From Rhodococcus sp. RD6.2 (GTDB taxonomy: Bacteria; Actinomycetota; Actinomycetes; Mycobacteriales; Mycobacteriaceae), in assembly GCF_001040705.1 (NCBI RefSeq), contig NZ_CVQP01000009.1:41223-105222 (forward strand): a stretch of 64,000 nucleotides of DNA. The letters are read 5' to 3'. Position 1 is the first letter of the stretch. Each line of letters begins with the position of its first letter. Shown here piece after piece: positions 25,807 to 35,018 of this stretch. The notes beneath the pieces are model-generated. The model was not told the origin of the DNA and did no database searches. It saw only the letters and a program-made list of their open reading frames with translations. The position numbers were made by a program, and so were the translations under genes.

Positions 25807-27363
25807 ATGTCCATCGCCGACGTCGTCCGAACCGCGGCAGATCGATACGGGCCCGCGGTCGCCCTCGCGGACGATCACGCGACTCGGACGTTCACGGAAT
25901 TGTCCGATCGGGCGCACGCGCTGGCGGGAGGCCTGCACAACCTCGGCATCACGGCAGGGACAACGGTCGTGGTCCTGCTCGGCAACTCCGTCGCAGCAGT
26001 GGAGGTCGACCTCGCACTCGCGATCGGTGGGCTCGTCCGGGTGGCCGTCAATCCGCGTGTGGGTCCGGCGGACTGGGAACGCATCGTCGCCGACTGCACA
26101 CCGGGCGCACTGATCGTCGACACGGGGATCGACGGTGCGGCCGAGTTCACCGCACGGACGATCGTGCCGACGGTGATCACCGCCGACGGGGCGTCATCGA
26201 ACGGACCGACCCTCGACGAGGTGGCGGCCAGGACCCCGCGGCATGCCAAGATGCCGACGCCGGATGCGGATTCACTGTGTGCACTGCACTATTCGTCCGG
26301 TACCACCGGAGTCCCGAAGGGCGCCAGGCGAACCCACGCGAACCGATTGGCATCGCTGCAGGCGATGCGGGAGCACGTGCTCGCCGGAACCCTCGACGGC
26401 GGTGACCCGGCGGTGTTTCTGCACGCAGGGCCCGTCATTCACACCAGCGGGCTGTTCGTGCTGCCGTTCCTCGAGGCGGGTGGGCGCCAGATCCTTCTCG
26501 ACCACGTCGGTCCGGCCGGTCTGATCGATGCCGTTGCGGCGCATTCGGTGACCCACACCGCGCTCGTGCCCACCGTCGTCGCGCGACTGCTCGACTTCGA
26601 TGACGCCCGGCTGTCCGTGATGCGGCGCATGCGCATGCTCGCGTACGCGGGGGCGCCGATGCCCGTCGAGCACATTCGACAGGCCTACCACCGCATCACG
26701 CCCAACCTCGTTCAGTACTACGGCATGGTCGAGGCGATCCCGCCGCTGACCGTGCTGACCGCGGACGATCACCGTCGCGGTGTGCTCCACGACGCCGACG
26801 TGCTCGGCACCGTGGGACGCGCCTGTCCTGAGGCGGCCGTCGAGTTCCGCGCGGACGACGTCTGCTGCCCCGACGGGGAGATCGGCGAACTGGTGGTGTC
26901 GGGTGCTGCCGTCAGTCCCGGCTACCACAATGCGGGCACGCGAACCGATCTCGGCAAGAGCCACGTCGACGGGTTCCTCTACTCGGGAGACCTCGGTTAC
27001 CGGGACGCCGGCGGGTACATCCACCTGACCGGACGCAGCAAGGACATGATCATCACCGGCGGGTACAACGTCTATCCACGTGAGGTGGAGGAGGCGATCT
27101 CCGCGATCCCCGGTGTCGACGACGTCGTCGTCGTCGGATTGCCCGACGAGCTGTGGGGGCAGCGCATCGTCGCCGCGTACACCTCGGCCGACGCAGGCGT
27201 CACCGACGCCGCCGTGCTGGCGGACAGCCGAACGCGCCTGCCCGACTACAAGCGTCCCAAGGCCGTGCACCGCGTCGACAGGCTCCCGTTGACCGCGCTC
27301 GGAAAGGTCGATCGAGCCGCGGCCGCCGAGCTGCTCGACGGCCTTGTCGCAGCCGCATCGTGA
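25807..27363 (+). CDS. AMP-dependent acyl/aryl-CoA ligase
   Basis: 518 residues, ATG 25807 after GAAGGGAG. P-loop HYSSGTTGVPKGARRTH, hinge GRSKDMIITGGYNVYPREVEE, and Lys in LTALGKVDRA. It is the first of two plus-strand genes, followed by the nitronate monooxygenase-like gene after a 44-bp gap. It shares an operator with the divergent thiolase. It differs enough from the ligase at 18.7-20.5 kb that the two probably act on different intermediates. Confidence 0.85.
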   Translation: MSIADVVRTAADRYGPAVALADDHATRTFTELSDRAHALAGGLHNLGITAGTTVVVLLGNSVAAVEVDLALAIGGLVRVAVNPRVGPADWERIVADCTPGALIVDTGIDGAAEFTARTIVPTVITADGASSNGPTLDEVAARTPRHAKMPTPDADSLCALHYSSGTTGVPKGARRTHANRLASLQAMREHVLAGTLDGGDPAVFLHAGPVIHTSGLFVLPFLEAGGRQILLDHVGPAGLIDAVAAHSVTHTALVPTVVARLLDFDDARLSVMRRMRMLAYAGAPMPVEHIRQAYHRITPNLVQYYGMVEAIPPLTVLTADDHRRGVLHDADVLGTVGRACPEAAVEFRADDVCCPDGEIGELVVSGAAVSPGYHNAGTRTDLGKSHVDGFLYSGDLGYRDAGGYIHLTGRSKDMIITGGYNVYPREVEEAISAIPGVDDVVVVGLPDELWGQRIVAAYTSADAGVTDAAVLADSRTRLPDYKRPKAVHRVDRLPLTALGKVDRAAAAELLDGLVAAAS

Positions 27364-27407
27364 ACTCCCACAAACACTTACAGCGACAGACTTCGAAAGA
27401 GGACACC

Positions 27408-28364
27408 ATGACCGACTCGTTCCTGACCCCTCTGCGGCTGCCCGTCGTCGCGGCACCGATGTTCCTGGTGTCCGGACCCGAACTCGTCACCGCCGCCTGC
27501 ACCTCCGGTGTCATCGGATCCTTCCCGACGCAGAACTGCCGCACCGCAGCAGATCTCGACACCTGGATGGGCACGATCACCGACCAGCTTCGCTCGGCCT
27601 CGGGTCCGGTCGCGCCGTGGGCGGCGAACGTCATCACCCACAGCAGCAACGCCCGGCTCGAGGACGACCTGCGCCTCATCGGCGAGTACAAGCCGCAGGT
27701 CGTCATCACCGCCCTCGGATCGCCGAAGCCGGTGATGGACATCGTCAAGGGGTACGGCGGCACCGTGATCGCCGACGTCGTCAATCTGCGCCTCGCGCGC
27801 AAGGCCGCCGACGCAGGTGTCGACGGCATGGCGTGCGTGTCGGCGGGCGCGGGTGGACACACCGGCCACCTGTCGCCGTTCGCGTTCACCTCCGCCGTAC
27901 GCGAGTACTTCGACGGGATGATCATCGTCGGCGGTGGCATCAGCGACGGCCACGGTGTCGCGGGCGCGATCACTGCAGGCGCCGACCTGGTCTACATGGG
28001 CACGCGGTTCCTCGCCGCCGCGGAAAGCATGGCCGTCGACGAGTACAAGCAGATGGTCGTCGATCACGGCGCCGACGACCTCGTCGTCAGCTCCGCGATC
28101 ACCGGCACTCCGGCGTCGTGGCTCAAGCCCAGCCTCGCCGCCTGCGGCCTCGATCCCGACAACCTGACAGCGCCCACAGGGGAGAAGAACTACACCGCGG
28201 GCGCCGAATCGATGAAGCGGTGGAAGGACGTCTGGGCTGCGGGGCAGGGACTCGCCTCCATCCGCGCCATCGAGCCGGTGAGCGCGATCGTCGACCAGAT
28301 CGAGCGCGAATACGTCGAGGCATTCCAGCGAGCGAACCGGCTGACCGCGACCGCTGCGATCTGA
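27408..28364 (+). CDS. Nitronate monooxygenase (2-nitropropane dioxygenase) family protein
   Basis: 318-residue FMN-binding TIM barrel. Motifs: APMFLVSGPELVTAA at the N-terminus, the GAGGHTGH loop with the catalytic His, and VGGGISDGHGVAGAITAGADLVYMGTRF for phosphate binding. Start ATG 27408 has the site GAAAGAGG. Family members oxidise nitronates, but many act as enoyl or quinone reductases. Located with a ligase and thiolases, a role in removing unsaturation or detoxifying by-products is more likely than nitroalkane use. Confidence 0.75.
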   Translation: MTDSFLTPLRLPVVAAPMFLVSGPELVTAACTSGVIGSFPTQNCRTAADLDTWMGTITDQLRSASGPVAPWAANVITHSSNARLEDDLRLIGEYKPQVVITALGSPKPVMDIVKGYGGTVIADVVNLRLARKAADAGVDGMACVSAGAGGHTGHLSPFAFTSAVREYFDGMIIVGGGISDGHGVAGAITAGADLVYMGTRFLAAAESMAVDEYKQMVVDHGADDLVVSSAITGTPASWLKPSLAACGLDPDNLTAPTGEKNYTAGAESMKRWKDVWAAGQGLASIRAIEPVSAIVDQIEREYVEAFQRANRLTATAAI

Positions 28365-28370
28365 GTCCGC

Positions 28371-28418
28371 GTCCGCGGCCGTGGCACGACGACCTCCGGC
28401 CACGCCACGGCCGCGGAC
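28371..28418. terminator. Hairpin between convergent NMO-like and marR genes
   Basis: Perfect 15-bp stem GTCCGCGGCCGTGGC/GCCACGGCCGCGGAC with an 18-base loop, located between the two converging stop codons. Confidence 0.7.
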
Positions 28419-28461
28419 TCTCCGTTCCGACCACGATGCCGTCGATCGACGGAGGCAACGT

Positions 28462-28917
28462 TCACTGCCAATCAGACAGGTCCGTGTCGCTTCGGCCTCC
28501 GCTCCCCACGGCCAGCAGCGTGGTGAGAGTGGCGTCGACGCGTTCGTCCCCGACCCGCGTGCGCCAGGTGGCCACCTCGCGTCGGAAGGCGGCCGCCGAC
28601 AGACTCAGAAGTCGTCGTCCGCGTCGCGTGATCACCAGGGTGCGTTCCCTCCGGTCGGCCTCGTTCAGTCGGCGTTCGACCAGGCCCAGCTCCTCGAGTG
28701 ACTTCACCGTCTTCGCCGCCGCCTGCTTGGAGACTCCGAGGCGTTCGCCGAGTGTCACGCTCGTGCAGCCGTCACCGATGGCCTGCAATGCGAATCCGTG
28801 GTGGGCGCGGATTCCCGGAAATCCGTGCTGGGCCAAGTCCTCGTGGACGGAGTCGACGAGTCCTCTGAAGGCGCGCATCAGCAGGAACGGCATCGCCACG
28901 TCGTCGACAGGATCCAT
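28462..28917 (-). CDS. MarR family transcriptional regulator
   Basis: 151 residues with the winged-helix pattern VTLGERLGVSKQAAAKTVKSL and wing LVERRLNEADRRERTLVITRRG. It is divergent from the cupin gene; the 72-bp gap holds a perfect palindrome that is very probably its own operator. It should repress itself and the cupin/dipeptidase genes until a small ligand is bound. Confidence 0.85.
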   Translation of the reverse strand: MDPVDDVAMPFLLMRAFRGLVDSVHEDLAQHGFPGIRAHHGFALQAIGDGCTSVTLGERLGVSKQAAAKTVKSLEELGLVERRLNEADRRERTLVITRRGRRLLSLSAAAFRREVATWRTRVGDERVDATLTTLLAVGSGGRSDTDLSDWQ

Positions 28918-28928
28918 GCCTCCGACTC

Positions 28929-28951
28929 TACCGACAACCAGGTTGTCGGTA
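28929..28951. promoter_or_regulatory. Perfect palindromic MarR operator
   Basis: TACCGACAAC, a 3-base CAG centre, then the exact complement GTTGTCGGTA. A further half-site GGTTGTC lies about 12 bp downstream at 28964-28970. Position between marR and the cupin gene indicates control of both. Confidence 0.75.
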
Positions 28952-28989
28952 TATGGTCAATGTGGTTGTCTACTTGGTCAGGAGGAGTC

Positions 28990-29367
28990 ATGGTCCATCT
29001 CGTCGGTGAGCAAGCCCGCGTGTTCCGCATGCACGGGGTCACCTTCACCTCGTTCGCGTCCAGCGCGAGCGGCGCTCGGTCGCTGGCCGCGTGGCGCGCC
29101 GACTTCGAGCCCGACACCCCGGGGCGGGCCCACACGATGACGCAGGAGGAGGTCCTGTACGTCACCGGTGGCGCCCTCGACGTCGAGATCGACGGTGAAA
29201 GCTGCACCGCCGAAACGGGAGATGCGGTGCTCGTTCCGTCCGGTGCCGTCCTCCGCGTCACCAATGCGACAGCGGAGCCCGCCAGTGCATGGGTCACCAC
29301 CCTCGTCGGGATGACGGCGACGATGCGCGGCGGTGGGGAGCAGATCGCGCCGCCCTGGGCGCAATAG
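28990..29367 (+). CDS. Cupin domain protein
   Basis: 125 residues with a single cupin barrel: EEVLYVTGGALDVEIDGE is the first motif (Glu kept, the two usual His replaced) and GDAVLVPSGAVLRVTNAT the second. With few metal ligands it may be a binding or structural cupin and not an enzyme. Start ATG 28990 follows GGAGGAG. Regulated by the adjacent MarR. Confidence 0.75.
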   Translation: MVHLVGEQARVFRMHGVTFTSFASSASGARSLAAWRADFEPDTPGRAHTMTQEEVLYVTGGALDVEIDGESCTAETGDAVLVPSGAVLRVTNATAEPASAWVTTLVGMTATMRGGGEQIAPPWAQ

Positions 29368-29433
29368 AGGCACGTCAGCGCGATATTCGACGACCGGTCG
29401 CTCGCTCCACCGGATGGATCACGTCCGGTCACG

Positions 29434-29784
29434 ATGTCTTCCGGTCCGAGGATGTGCGTCGACCGCCGGTACGGGCCGATCCGGGTGGAGGGTGACGCGC
29501 ACCGTGTGCGCGTCCTCGGCGATGACCGGCGTCTGGCGGTGGTGGACGACCGGACCCCCGTCGATCGGGTGACGGCGACCGTCGCCCGGGGACGCGGTGG
29601 TGGCAGAGGGGAGTGGACGGAGGGCGGTGCGCTCGTCGTGCGGGACCCGGACGGCCAACCACGTCCCGTGGACCTTGAGGCACGGGCCAAGGGGAGTGTC
29701 CGCTGGCTCCAACCGGATCCGTACGCCGATCCCGCGAACGCCGGCCTGGTGCCGATTCTGCGGGTGCCCCTCGTGGATAGGTGA
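29434..29784 (+). CDS. Hypothetical protein, 116 aa
   Basis: I do not recognise this protein. It is basic and hydrophilic, with no signal peptide or membrane segment; the middle is rich in Arg/Gly. It ends 16 bp before the dipeptidase start and lies on the same strand as the cupin, so it could belong to that operon. No convincing ribosome binding site was seen. Antisense frames are also open here, so it may not be real. Confidence 0.35.
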   Translation: MSSGPRMCVDRRYGPIRVEGDAHRVRVLGDDRRLAVVDDRTPVDRVTATVARGRGGGRGEWTEGGALVVRDPDGQPRPVDLEARAKGSVRWLQPDPYADPANAGLVPILRVPLVDR

Positions 29785-29800
29785 GGGAGTATCGGGAGTC

Positions 29801-30787
29801 GTGACCTCATTCCTGTGGGACCAGCACACCTGCCTGCCGTTGCAGATCACCGCCGACGTCGACCAGTTGACTCGCTACCGGCGTCCCGGGGGCGCGCTGG
29901 TGTCGGTGAATGCCGGCTACTCCCCGCACGCATTCGCCGAAACCGTAGCGCTCCTGCAGTACTACCGGACCGAGATCGAGGCGCACTCCGAGCTCGACCT
30001 TGCAGCCGACCTCGATGAGGTCGAAGCGATCACCGATGCCGGTCGCATCGCCGTCGTGTTCGACCTCGAAGACTCCCGTCCGCTCGACGGAGATCTCGAC
30101 AATCTCGACATCCTGGCCGGCCTCGGGGTGCGCACACTGCTACCCACCTACAATCACGCCAACCGTGCCGGGAGCGGATGTCTCGACACCGCCGACGGGG
30201 GACTCACATCGTGGGGGCGGTCGCTCGTATCCGAGATGAACCAGGTCGGCATCGTCCCCGACGGCTCGCACTGCAGCACCAGAACGGGCCTGCAGATGTG
30301 TGAGAAGTCGACCGGCCCTGTCATTTACAGTCACTCGTGCATGCGGTCGGTCTGGGATCATCCGCGCAACATCACCGACGACCAGGCTCGTGAGTCTGCA
30401 GCAACCGGCGGCGTCATCGGCATCACCGGTGTCGGCATCTTCCTTGGGCCGAACACCCCGACGCTGGATTCGATGACTCGGCACCTCGAGTACGCCGTCG
30501 ACCTCGTCGGCATCGACCACGTCGGAGTCAGTACCGACTATTCGTTCGACTACGCCGACTTCATCCACGAAGTCACCCGCAACCCTCACCTGTTCGACGA
30601 CAACTACACCCGCTGGGGCACCATTGAGTGGATGCCGCCGGAAACGCTGCTGACACTCGGTGAGCACCTTGCCGGCCGAGGTTGGAGCACCTCCGACATC
30701 CGTGCAGTGCTCGGTGGCAACTTCCATCGGGTCGCCCGGCAGGCCTGGCGGGCGACCCGTGCAGATCCATGCCTCAGAAGGATCTGA
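29801..30787 (+). CDS. Membrane dipeptidase (peptidase M19) family protein
   Basis: About 328 residues from GTG 29801. The M19 metal site is traceable: D-Q-H in LWDQHTCLP, the bridging acid in FDLEDS, His in VIYSHSCMRSVWDHPRNITDD, and Asp in GVSTDYSFD. The Asp of the usual HxD pair is a Cys here (DQHTC), so the binuclear zinc site may be altered. The N-terminus is short and has no signal peptide. Cytoplasmic M19 enzymes in actinobacteria cleave dipeptides or related amides; the substrate is unknown. Confidence 0.75.
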   Translation: MTSFLWDQHTCLPLQITADVDQLTRYRRPGGALVSVNAGYSPHAFAETVALLQYYRTEIEAHSELDLAADLDEVEAITDAGRIAVVFDLEDSRPLDGDLDNLDILAGLGVRTLLPTYNHANRAGSGCLDTADGGLTSWGRSLVSEMNQVGIVPDGSHCSTRTGLQMCEKSTGPVIYSHSCMRSVWDHPRNITDDQARESAATGGVIGITGVGIFLGPNTPTLDSMTRHLEYAVDLVGIDHVGVSTDYSFDYADFIHEVTRNPHLFDDNYTRWGTIEWMPPETLLTLGEHLAGRGWSTSDIRAVLGGNFHRVARQAWRATRADPCLRRI

Positions 30788-31027
30788 GGAACGGGCGTCG
30801 TACACGCCGCAACGAGCGATTCCGGCGCCACGGGACAGCGCCGACGTAATCCCGTCGTCAGGGTCCGATCGTCCGTTCGAACACCATGAAGCACGCGCTT
30901 CGTCAGCCCTGCAAATCCCAATGTCACCGGGCGTAGAGTTAAACGCCAAGTGGCTCAGTTGAATCGGCAACTGTCGAATAGTGAGACCCGAGTTCACGTC
31001 GGACATTCGTCCAGCTATATTCCACCG

Positions 31028-33487
31028 ATGTTCAAAGTGCGCCTCGGCATCCGAGCCCGGGTCCTGGCCATCGCCTTGGTGCCAAGCCTGGCGTTGCTCG
31101 GAATCGGTGTAGGAACAGCGGGTTACCTGATACGTGAGGGTCGACAGTCGGAACAGTGGGCCGACGCGAACCGAGACGCCATGGGCTATGCCCGCGACGT
31201 GGTCGCCGGGGTCGAAGAGGAGCGAATGCTGTCGCTGTGGCAGCTGGCCGGAGAGCGGAGCGATCCGGCCGAGCTCGCCGCAGCGCGGAGCAGGGTCGAC
31301 ACCGCGTTCGCGCAGCTGGCCCCCCTTGGTGCGCAGATGCAGTCCGCCTCGCAGGGCGCCATGGGAGCCGACACGGGTGGATTCGACACCTTGGGCGCCA
31401 GCCTGCCGCAGATTCGCGGTCAGATCGACGCCGGACGGATGTCGATCAACGACACCTACGCCCTCTTCAACACGATTCTCGATGCCGTTGCGCTCGGTAC
31501 CAACCTGATCACCACCAATGCGCCCAGCGCCGAGGTCGGCGTTGCGCTCGTCAACGGCGTGCGCCTCCTACACGCGATGGAGGGAATGTCGCGGTCCGCC
31601 GCGCTCACCGCTGCTGAGATGCAGGGACTGCTCAGCAACGGCCCGCTGCGCAACGACTATCGAAACCTCGTCGGGTCGTACCGGACCGCACTGCCGCAAC
31701 TCGCCGCCGACCTGGGCGCCGATCCGGCCGCCGAGAAGATCAAGGGAGCGCTGGCATCTCCCGGCTGGCAGCAGGTGGCCGCGATGGAGGACTACCTCAT
31801 CACGCCGCCGGAGCCGGACAAGGACGGTGACGTCCCGCCTCCTCCCATGACCTTCGCCGCGTGGAACGCCGCGCAGCAGCAGATGGCCGAAGGCGTGATC
31901 GACGCCTGGAAGGACGTGAACGACGAGGCGAACCAGATCGCGGCCGACGAGGGCAGCCAGACCGCGACGAACTCGCTGTGGGCGGGTGCCGCCGTGCTCG
32001 TGGTTGCGCTCCTCGCGTTCCTGCTCTCGCTGTGGCTGGCCAACCGGCTGATCGGGCGGCTCAAGCGCCTGCGCAAGGAAACGCTGGACCTGGCAGAGGT
32101 CGAACTGCCCGAGACCATGCGCAAGCTGGGGGCCGGTGAGAAGATCGATACCGGAGCTGCGCACCTGGACTTCGGCGACGACGAAATCGGCTCGGTGGCA
32201 AAGGCCTTCAACACCGCACACGAAGCCGCCGTTTCCGCCGCGGTCACCGAGGCCCGCACCCGCGAGGGTGTGCGCGCGGTGTTCCTCAACATCGCCCACC
32301 GAAGCCAGATGGTGGTGCATCGGCAGCTCGAGGTCCTGGACGAGGCCGAACAACGACAGGAGGATCCCGCCATGCTGGAGACATTCTTCCGCCTCGATCA
32401 CCTCGCGACCCGCGAACGCCGCAACGCCGAGAACCTCATCATTCTCGGTGGCGGCGAGCCCGGCCGTCAGTGGCGGACCCCGGTGCCTCTGGCCGATCTC
32501 GTGCGCAGCGCGATCGGTGAGAGCCTCGACTACAAGCGGGTGCACACCCACCGCATGCCGCAGGTGTTCATCGTCGGCAACGTCGTCGCCGACCTCATCC
32601 ACCTGCTCGCCGAACTGGTCGACAACGCGACGGCGTTCTCCCCGCCACAGTCACGCGTCGAAGTCACCGGCAACGTGGTCGGCAAGGGCGTCGCGATCGA
32701 GATCACCGACCAGGGCATGGGAATGCCCGGCGAGGAGATCGTTCGCGTCAACGAGATGCTGCGCAATCCGCCGGATTTCGGCGTCGACACCCTTTCGGCG
32801 ACCTCGCGCCTCGGCCTGTTTATCGTTTCGCAACTGGGCCTGCGGCACGGAATGTCTGTTCAGCTGACCGAATCCGTGTACGGCGGCATTCGCGCCATCG
32901 TGCTGGTGCCGAACTCGGCGGTCGCGCCCGACTCGACGCCGATGCCTGACCGTCAGTCGGATCGGTTCGCCGGTGGCGAGGCCGAAAGGCGGCCGGTCAG
33001 GGCCATGCCGGAACTCGAGTCGACCGAACACTCGGCGTCCGCGTCGGGTGTCGCGACAATGGCACGCCCCACGTCGGCGCCGCCCACCGAAGAGCCCGCG
33101 CAGTTTGCGGCCCCGTCGCAGGACTGGGCGATCGTCGAGCGCATCGAGGACGAGCCACACACCGAGTACACGGACGATGCTGTGACGACGTCGTGGCACG
33201 AGCTGCCGACCCCGGCTGCCGAACAGGAGCCCTTCACCCCGCAGCCGGTGTCCGACAACGGTGGTGACGGCCGTCCGGGCCTTCCTCGCCGTCGCAGGCA
33301 GGCCAGTCTGGCGCCGGAACTGGCGCACGACCTTCAACCCGAGGCGGAAGAGCAGCAGCCGTCGAGATCAGCGCAGCAAGCGCGAGATCTCATGTCTGCC
33401 ATCGCGTACGGTACCCAGCAAGCTCGGCACGCGGAACCCCCGGTCGAGTACCCGAACACGGACGAAACGGAAGGTGAAGGAAGGTGA
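31028..33487 (+). CDS. cvnA: Conservon histidine-kinase-like sensor (CvnA type)
   Basis: About 819 residues. TM1 lies at residues ~10-36 (LAIALVPSLALLGIGVGTAGYL), an extracytoplasmic NIT-like helical sensor follows to ~315, TM2 is at ~318-345, then a HAMP linker, a long helix, and an HATPase domain with HLLAELVDNATAFSPP (N box) and ITDQGMGMPGEE (G box). The last ~200 residues are acidic, Pro-rich and probably disordered. The phosphoacceptor helix of ordinary kinases is not obvious, as in other CvnA proteins. ATG 31028 is preferred to GTG 30950. It starts a four-gene operon whose products are thought to assemble at the membrane in a G-protein-coupled-like complex. Confidence 0.9.
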   Translation: MFKVRLGIRARVLAIALVPSLALLGIGVGTAGYLIREGRQSEQWADANRDAMGYARDVVAGVEEERMLSLWQLAGERSDPAELAAARSRVDTAFAQLAPLGAQMQSASQGAMGADTGGFDTLGASLPQIRGQIDAGRMSINDTYALFNTILDAVALGTNLITTNAPSAEVGVALVNGVRLLHAMEGMSRSAALTAAEMQGLLSNGPLRNDYRNLVGSYRTALPQLAADLGADPAAEKIKGALASPGWQQVAAMEDYLITPPEPDKDGDVPPPPMTFAAWNAAQQQMAEGVIDAWKDVNDEANQIAADEGSQTATNSLWAGAAVLVVALLAFLLSLWLANRLIGRLKRLRKETLDLAEVELPETMRKLGAGEKIDTGAAHLDFGDDEIGSVAKAFNTAHEAAVSAAVTEARTREGVRAVFLNIAHRSQMVVHRQLEVLDEAEQRQEDPAMLETFFRLDHLATRERRNAENLIILGGGEPGRQWRTPVPLADLVRSAIGESLDYKRVHTHRMPQVFIVGNVVADLIHLLAELVDNATAFSPPQSRVEVTGNVVGKGVAIEITDQGMGMPGEEIVRVNEMLRNPPDFGVDTLSATSRLGLFIVSQLGLRHGMSVQLTESVYGGIRAIVLVPNSAVAPDSTPMPDRQSDRFAGGEAERRPVRAMPELESTEHSASASGVATMARPTSAPPTEEPAQFAAPSQDWAIVERIEDEPHTEYTDDAVTTSWHELPTPAAEQEPFTPQPVSDNGGDGRPGLPRRRRQASLAPELAHDLQPEAEEQQPSRSAQQARDLMSAIAYGTQQARHAEPPVEYPNTDETEGEGR

Positions 33488-33903
33488 AGGTGACGACCAC
33501 CAACTCAGGTGATCTGAACTGGCTCCTCGACGATCTGATCAATCGTCTGGCCGGAGTGCGCTACGCAGTGGTGCTTTCCACTGATGGGCTGCTCCTGAGC
33601 CGATCCACGTCCATCAGCCGTGAGGACGCGGAGCACTTCGCCGCCATGTCGGCCACCCTGTACGGGCTGGCGCGCAGCGCGGGGCTTCGCTTTCAAGGCG
33701 GCGGTGTCCGCCAGGCCGTCATCGAACTCGACAAGGCGGTGTTGTTCGTGACGGCCGCCGGAAGCAATGCATGTATCGCATTGCACGCCACTGATACCGC
33801 GAATCTGGGTATGGTCGCGTACGAGATGAACCTGACCGTGCAGCGTGTCGGTAGTTTCCTGTCCACCGATCCCCGCAACGGCTCGGCCGAGCATGGAGCG
33901 TAG
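33484..33903 (+). CDS. cvnB: Roadblock/LC7 domain protein (CvnB)
   Basis: 139 residues; the roadblock fold (LNWLLDDLINRLAGVRYAVVLSTDGLLLSRS...) acts as a regulatory platform for a small GTPase. The start overlaps the cvnA stop as GTGA. Second gene of the conservon; in Streptomyces CvnB works with CvnD and CvnC. Confidence 0.9.
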   Translation: MKVTTTNSGDLNWLLDDLINRLAGVRYAVVLSTDGLLLSRSTSISREDAEHFAAMSATLYGLARSAGLRFQGGGVRQAVIELDKAVLFVTAAGSNACIALHATDTANLGMVAYEMNLTVQRVGSFLSTDPRNGSAEHGA

Positions 33904-33909
33904 GTTGCC

Positions 33910-34299
33910 GTGACACGTATAGGCCAATCGTGGTTCGACGATGCTGCCGGTCCCTTGATCCGTCCGTATGCCGTTACACGGGGCCGCACGGTTGGGGCCG
34001 GACACGATCTCGACATGCTCACGCTCGTCGTGACCGTGTCTCCGGCTCCGCGGCTGCAGCACGTCGAATCCGAGTACGCGGAGATCATTCAGCTGTGCCG
34101 CACTGCCCAATCGGTTGCGGAGGTCTCGGCGCACCTGAATCTGCCTCTGGCAGTGACCAAGATCCTGGTCGGTGACCTCATCGCCGACGGACTGCTGAAC
34201 TTCCGGTCTCCCCTGAACAGCGACTCCGTCAACGACATCTCCGGGATCGGCGACATTAACATTCTGCAAGCAGTACTCGATGGAATCCGAAAGCTGTAG
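33910..34299 (+). CDS. cvnC: DUF742 protein (CvnC)
   Basis: 129 residues. The C-terminal half is a winged-helix-like DUF742 domain (SVAEVSAHLNLPLAVTKILV, DLIADGLLNF); the N-terminus has the typical RPYAVTRGRT motif. It is 6 bp downstream of cvnB and starts with GTG. Predicted cytoplasmic partner of CvnB and CvnD. Confidence 0.9.
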   Translation: MTRIGQSWFDDAAGPLIRPYAVTRGRTVGAGHDLDMLTLVVTVSPAPRLQHVESEYAEIIQLCRTAQSVAEVSAHLNLPLAVTKILVGDLIADGLLNFRSPLNSDSVNDISGIGDINILQAVLDGIRKL

Positions 34300-34305
34300 A
34301 CAACC

Positions 34306-34887
34306 ATGCATGACAATGCGTCCTCAGCCGACCTGGCTGCTTCGGTCAAGATTCTCGTAGCCGGCGGCTTCGGGGTCGGGAAGACCACGATGGTGTCCTC
34401 CGTCAGCGAGGTCGCACCGCTGCGTACCGAGGAAACGATCACCGAACTATCCGCAGGCGTAGACGATTTGTCGGGTGTGGAGAGCAAGACCACGACGACG
34501 GTGGCCCTGGACTTCGGTCGCATCACCCTCGACGAGAGTCTCGTGCTGTACCTGTTCGGCACACCCGGACAGGACCGCTTCTGGTTCCTCTGGGACGAAC
34601 TGGTGCGCGGAGCGCTCGGTGCAGTCGTTCTCGCAGACACACGTCGTCTGGAGAACTCGTTCGCCGCCATCGACTTCTTCGAACGGCGTGGAGTCTTGTT
34701 CACGGTCGCGGTGAACTGCTTCGACAACGCCCAGGGATACACAACCGACGAGGTTCGCGATGCACTCGATCTCGACATCGGAACCCCCGTCGTGCTCTGC
34801 GACGCGCGTGATCGCGAGTCGTGCAAGTCCGTGCTGATCACCCTCGTCGAACACCTCATCGTTCAGGCCAGCGCTTCGGTGGCCTGA
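34306..34887 (+). CDS. cvnD: Small GTPase of the conservon (CvnD)
   Basis: 193 residues, Ras-like fold: P-loop GGFGVGKTT, switch motif LFGTPGQDRF, and NCFD where Ras proteins have NKxD, so base specificity may be relaxed. Homologues bind and hydrolyse GTP and signal for CvnA-type sensors. It lies 6 bp after cvnC and is the last gene; no P450 gene (cvnE), often the fifth member, follows. Confidence 0.9.
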   Translation: MHDNASSADLAASVKILVAGGFGVGKTTMVSSVSEVAPLRTEETITELSAGVDDLSGVESKTTTTVALDFGRITLDESLVLYLFGTPGQDRFWFLWDELVRGALGAVVLADTRRLENSFAAIDFFERRGVLFTVAVNCFDNAQGYTTDEVRDALDLDIGTPVVLCDARDRESCKSVLITLVEHLIVQASASVA

Positions 34888-34910
34888 GGATCGCACGGCA
34901 CGTACCGCTC

Positions 34911-34942
34911 GAGACCCCTGCATCTGTCGATGCAGGGGTCTC
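34911..34942 (+). terminator. Terminator of the conservon
   Basis: Perfect 13-bp stem GAGACCCCTGCAT/ATGCAGGGGTCTC with a 6-base loop, 24 bp after cvnD. Confidence 0.8.
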
Positions 34943-35018
34943 GGCGTAATGCAGTGTCGCAGTGATTGTTCGAGGTCAGAAGGCCGGTGAACGGCCTCGG
35001 GTCGATTCCGCTACGGGA

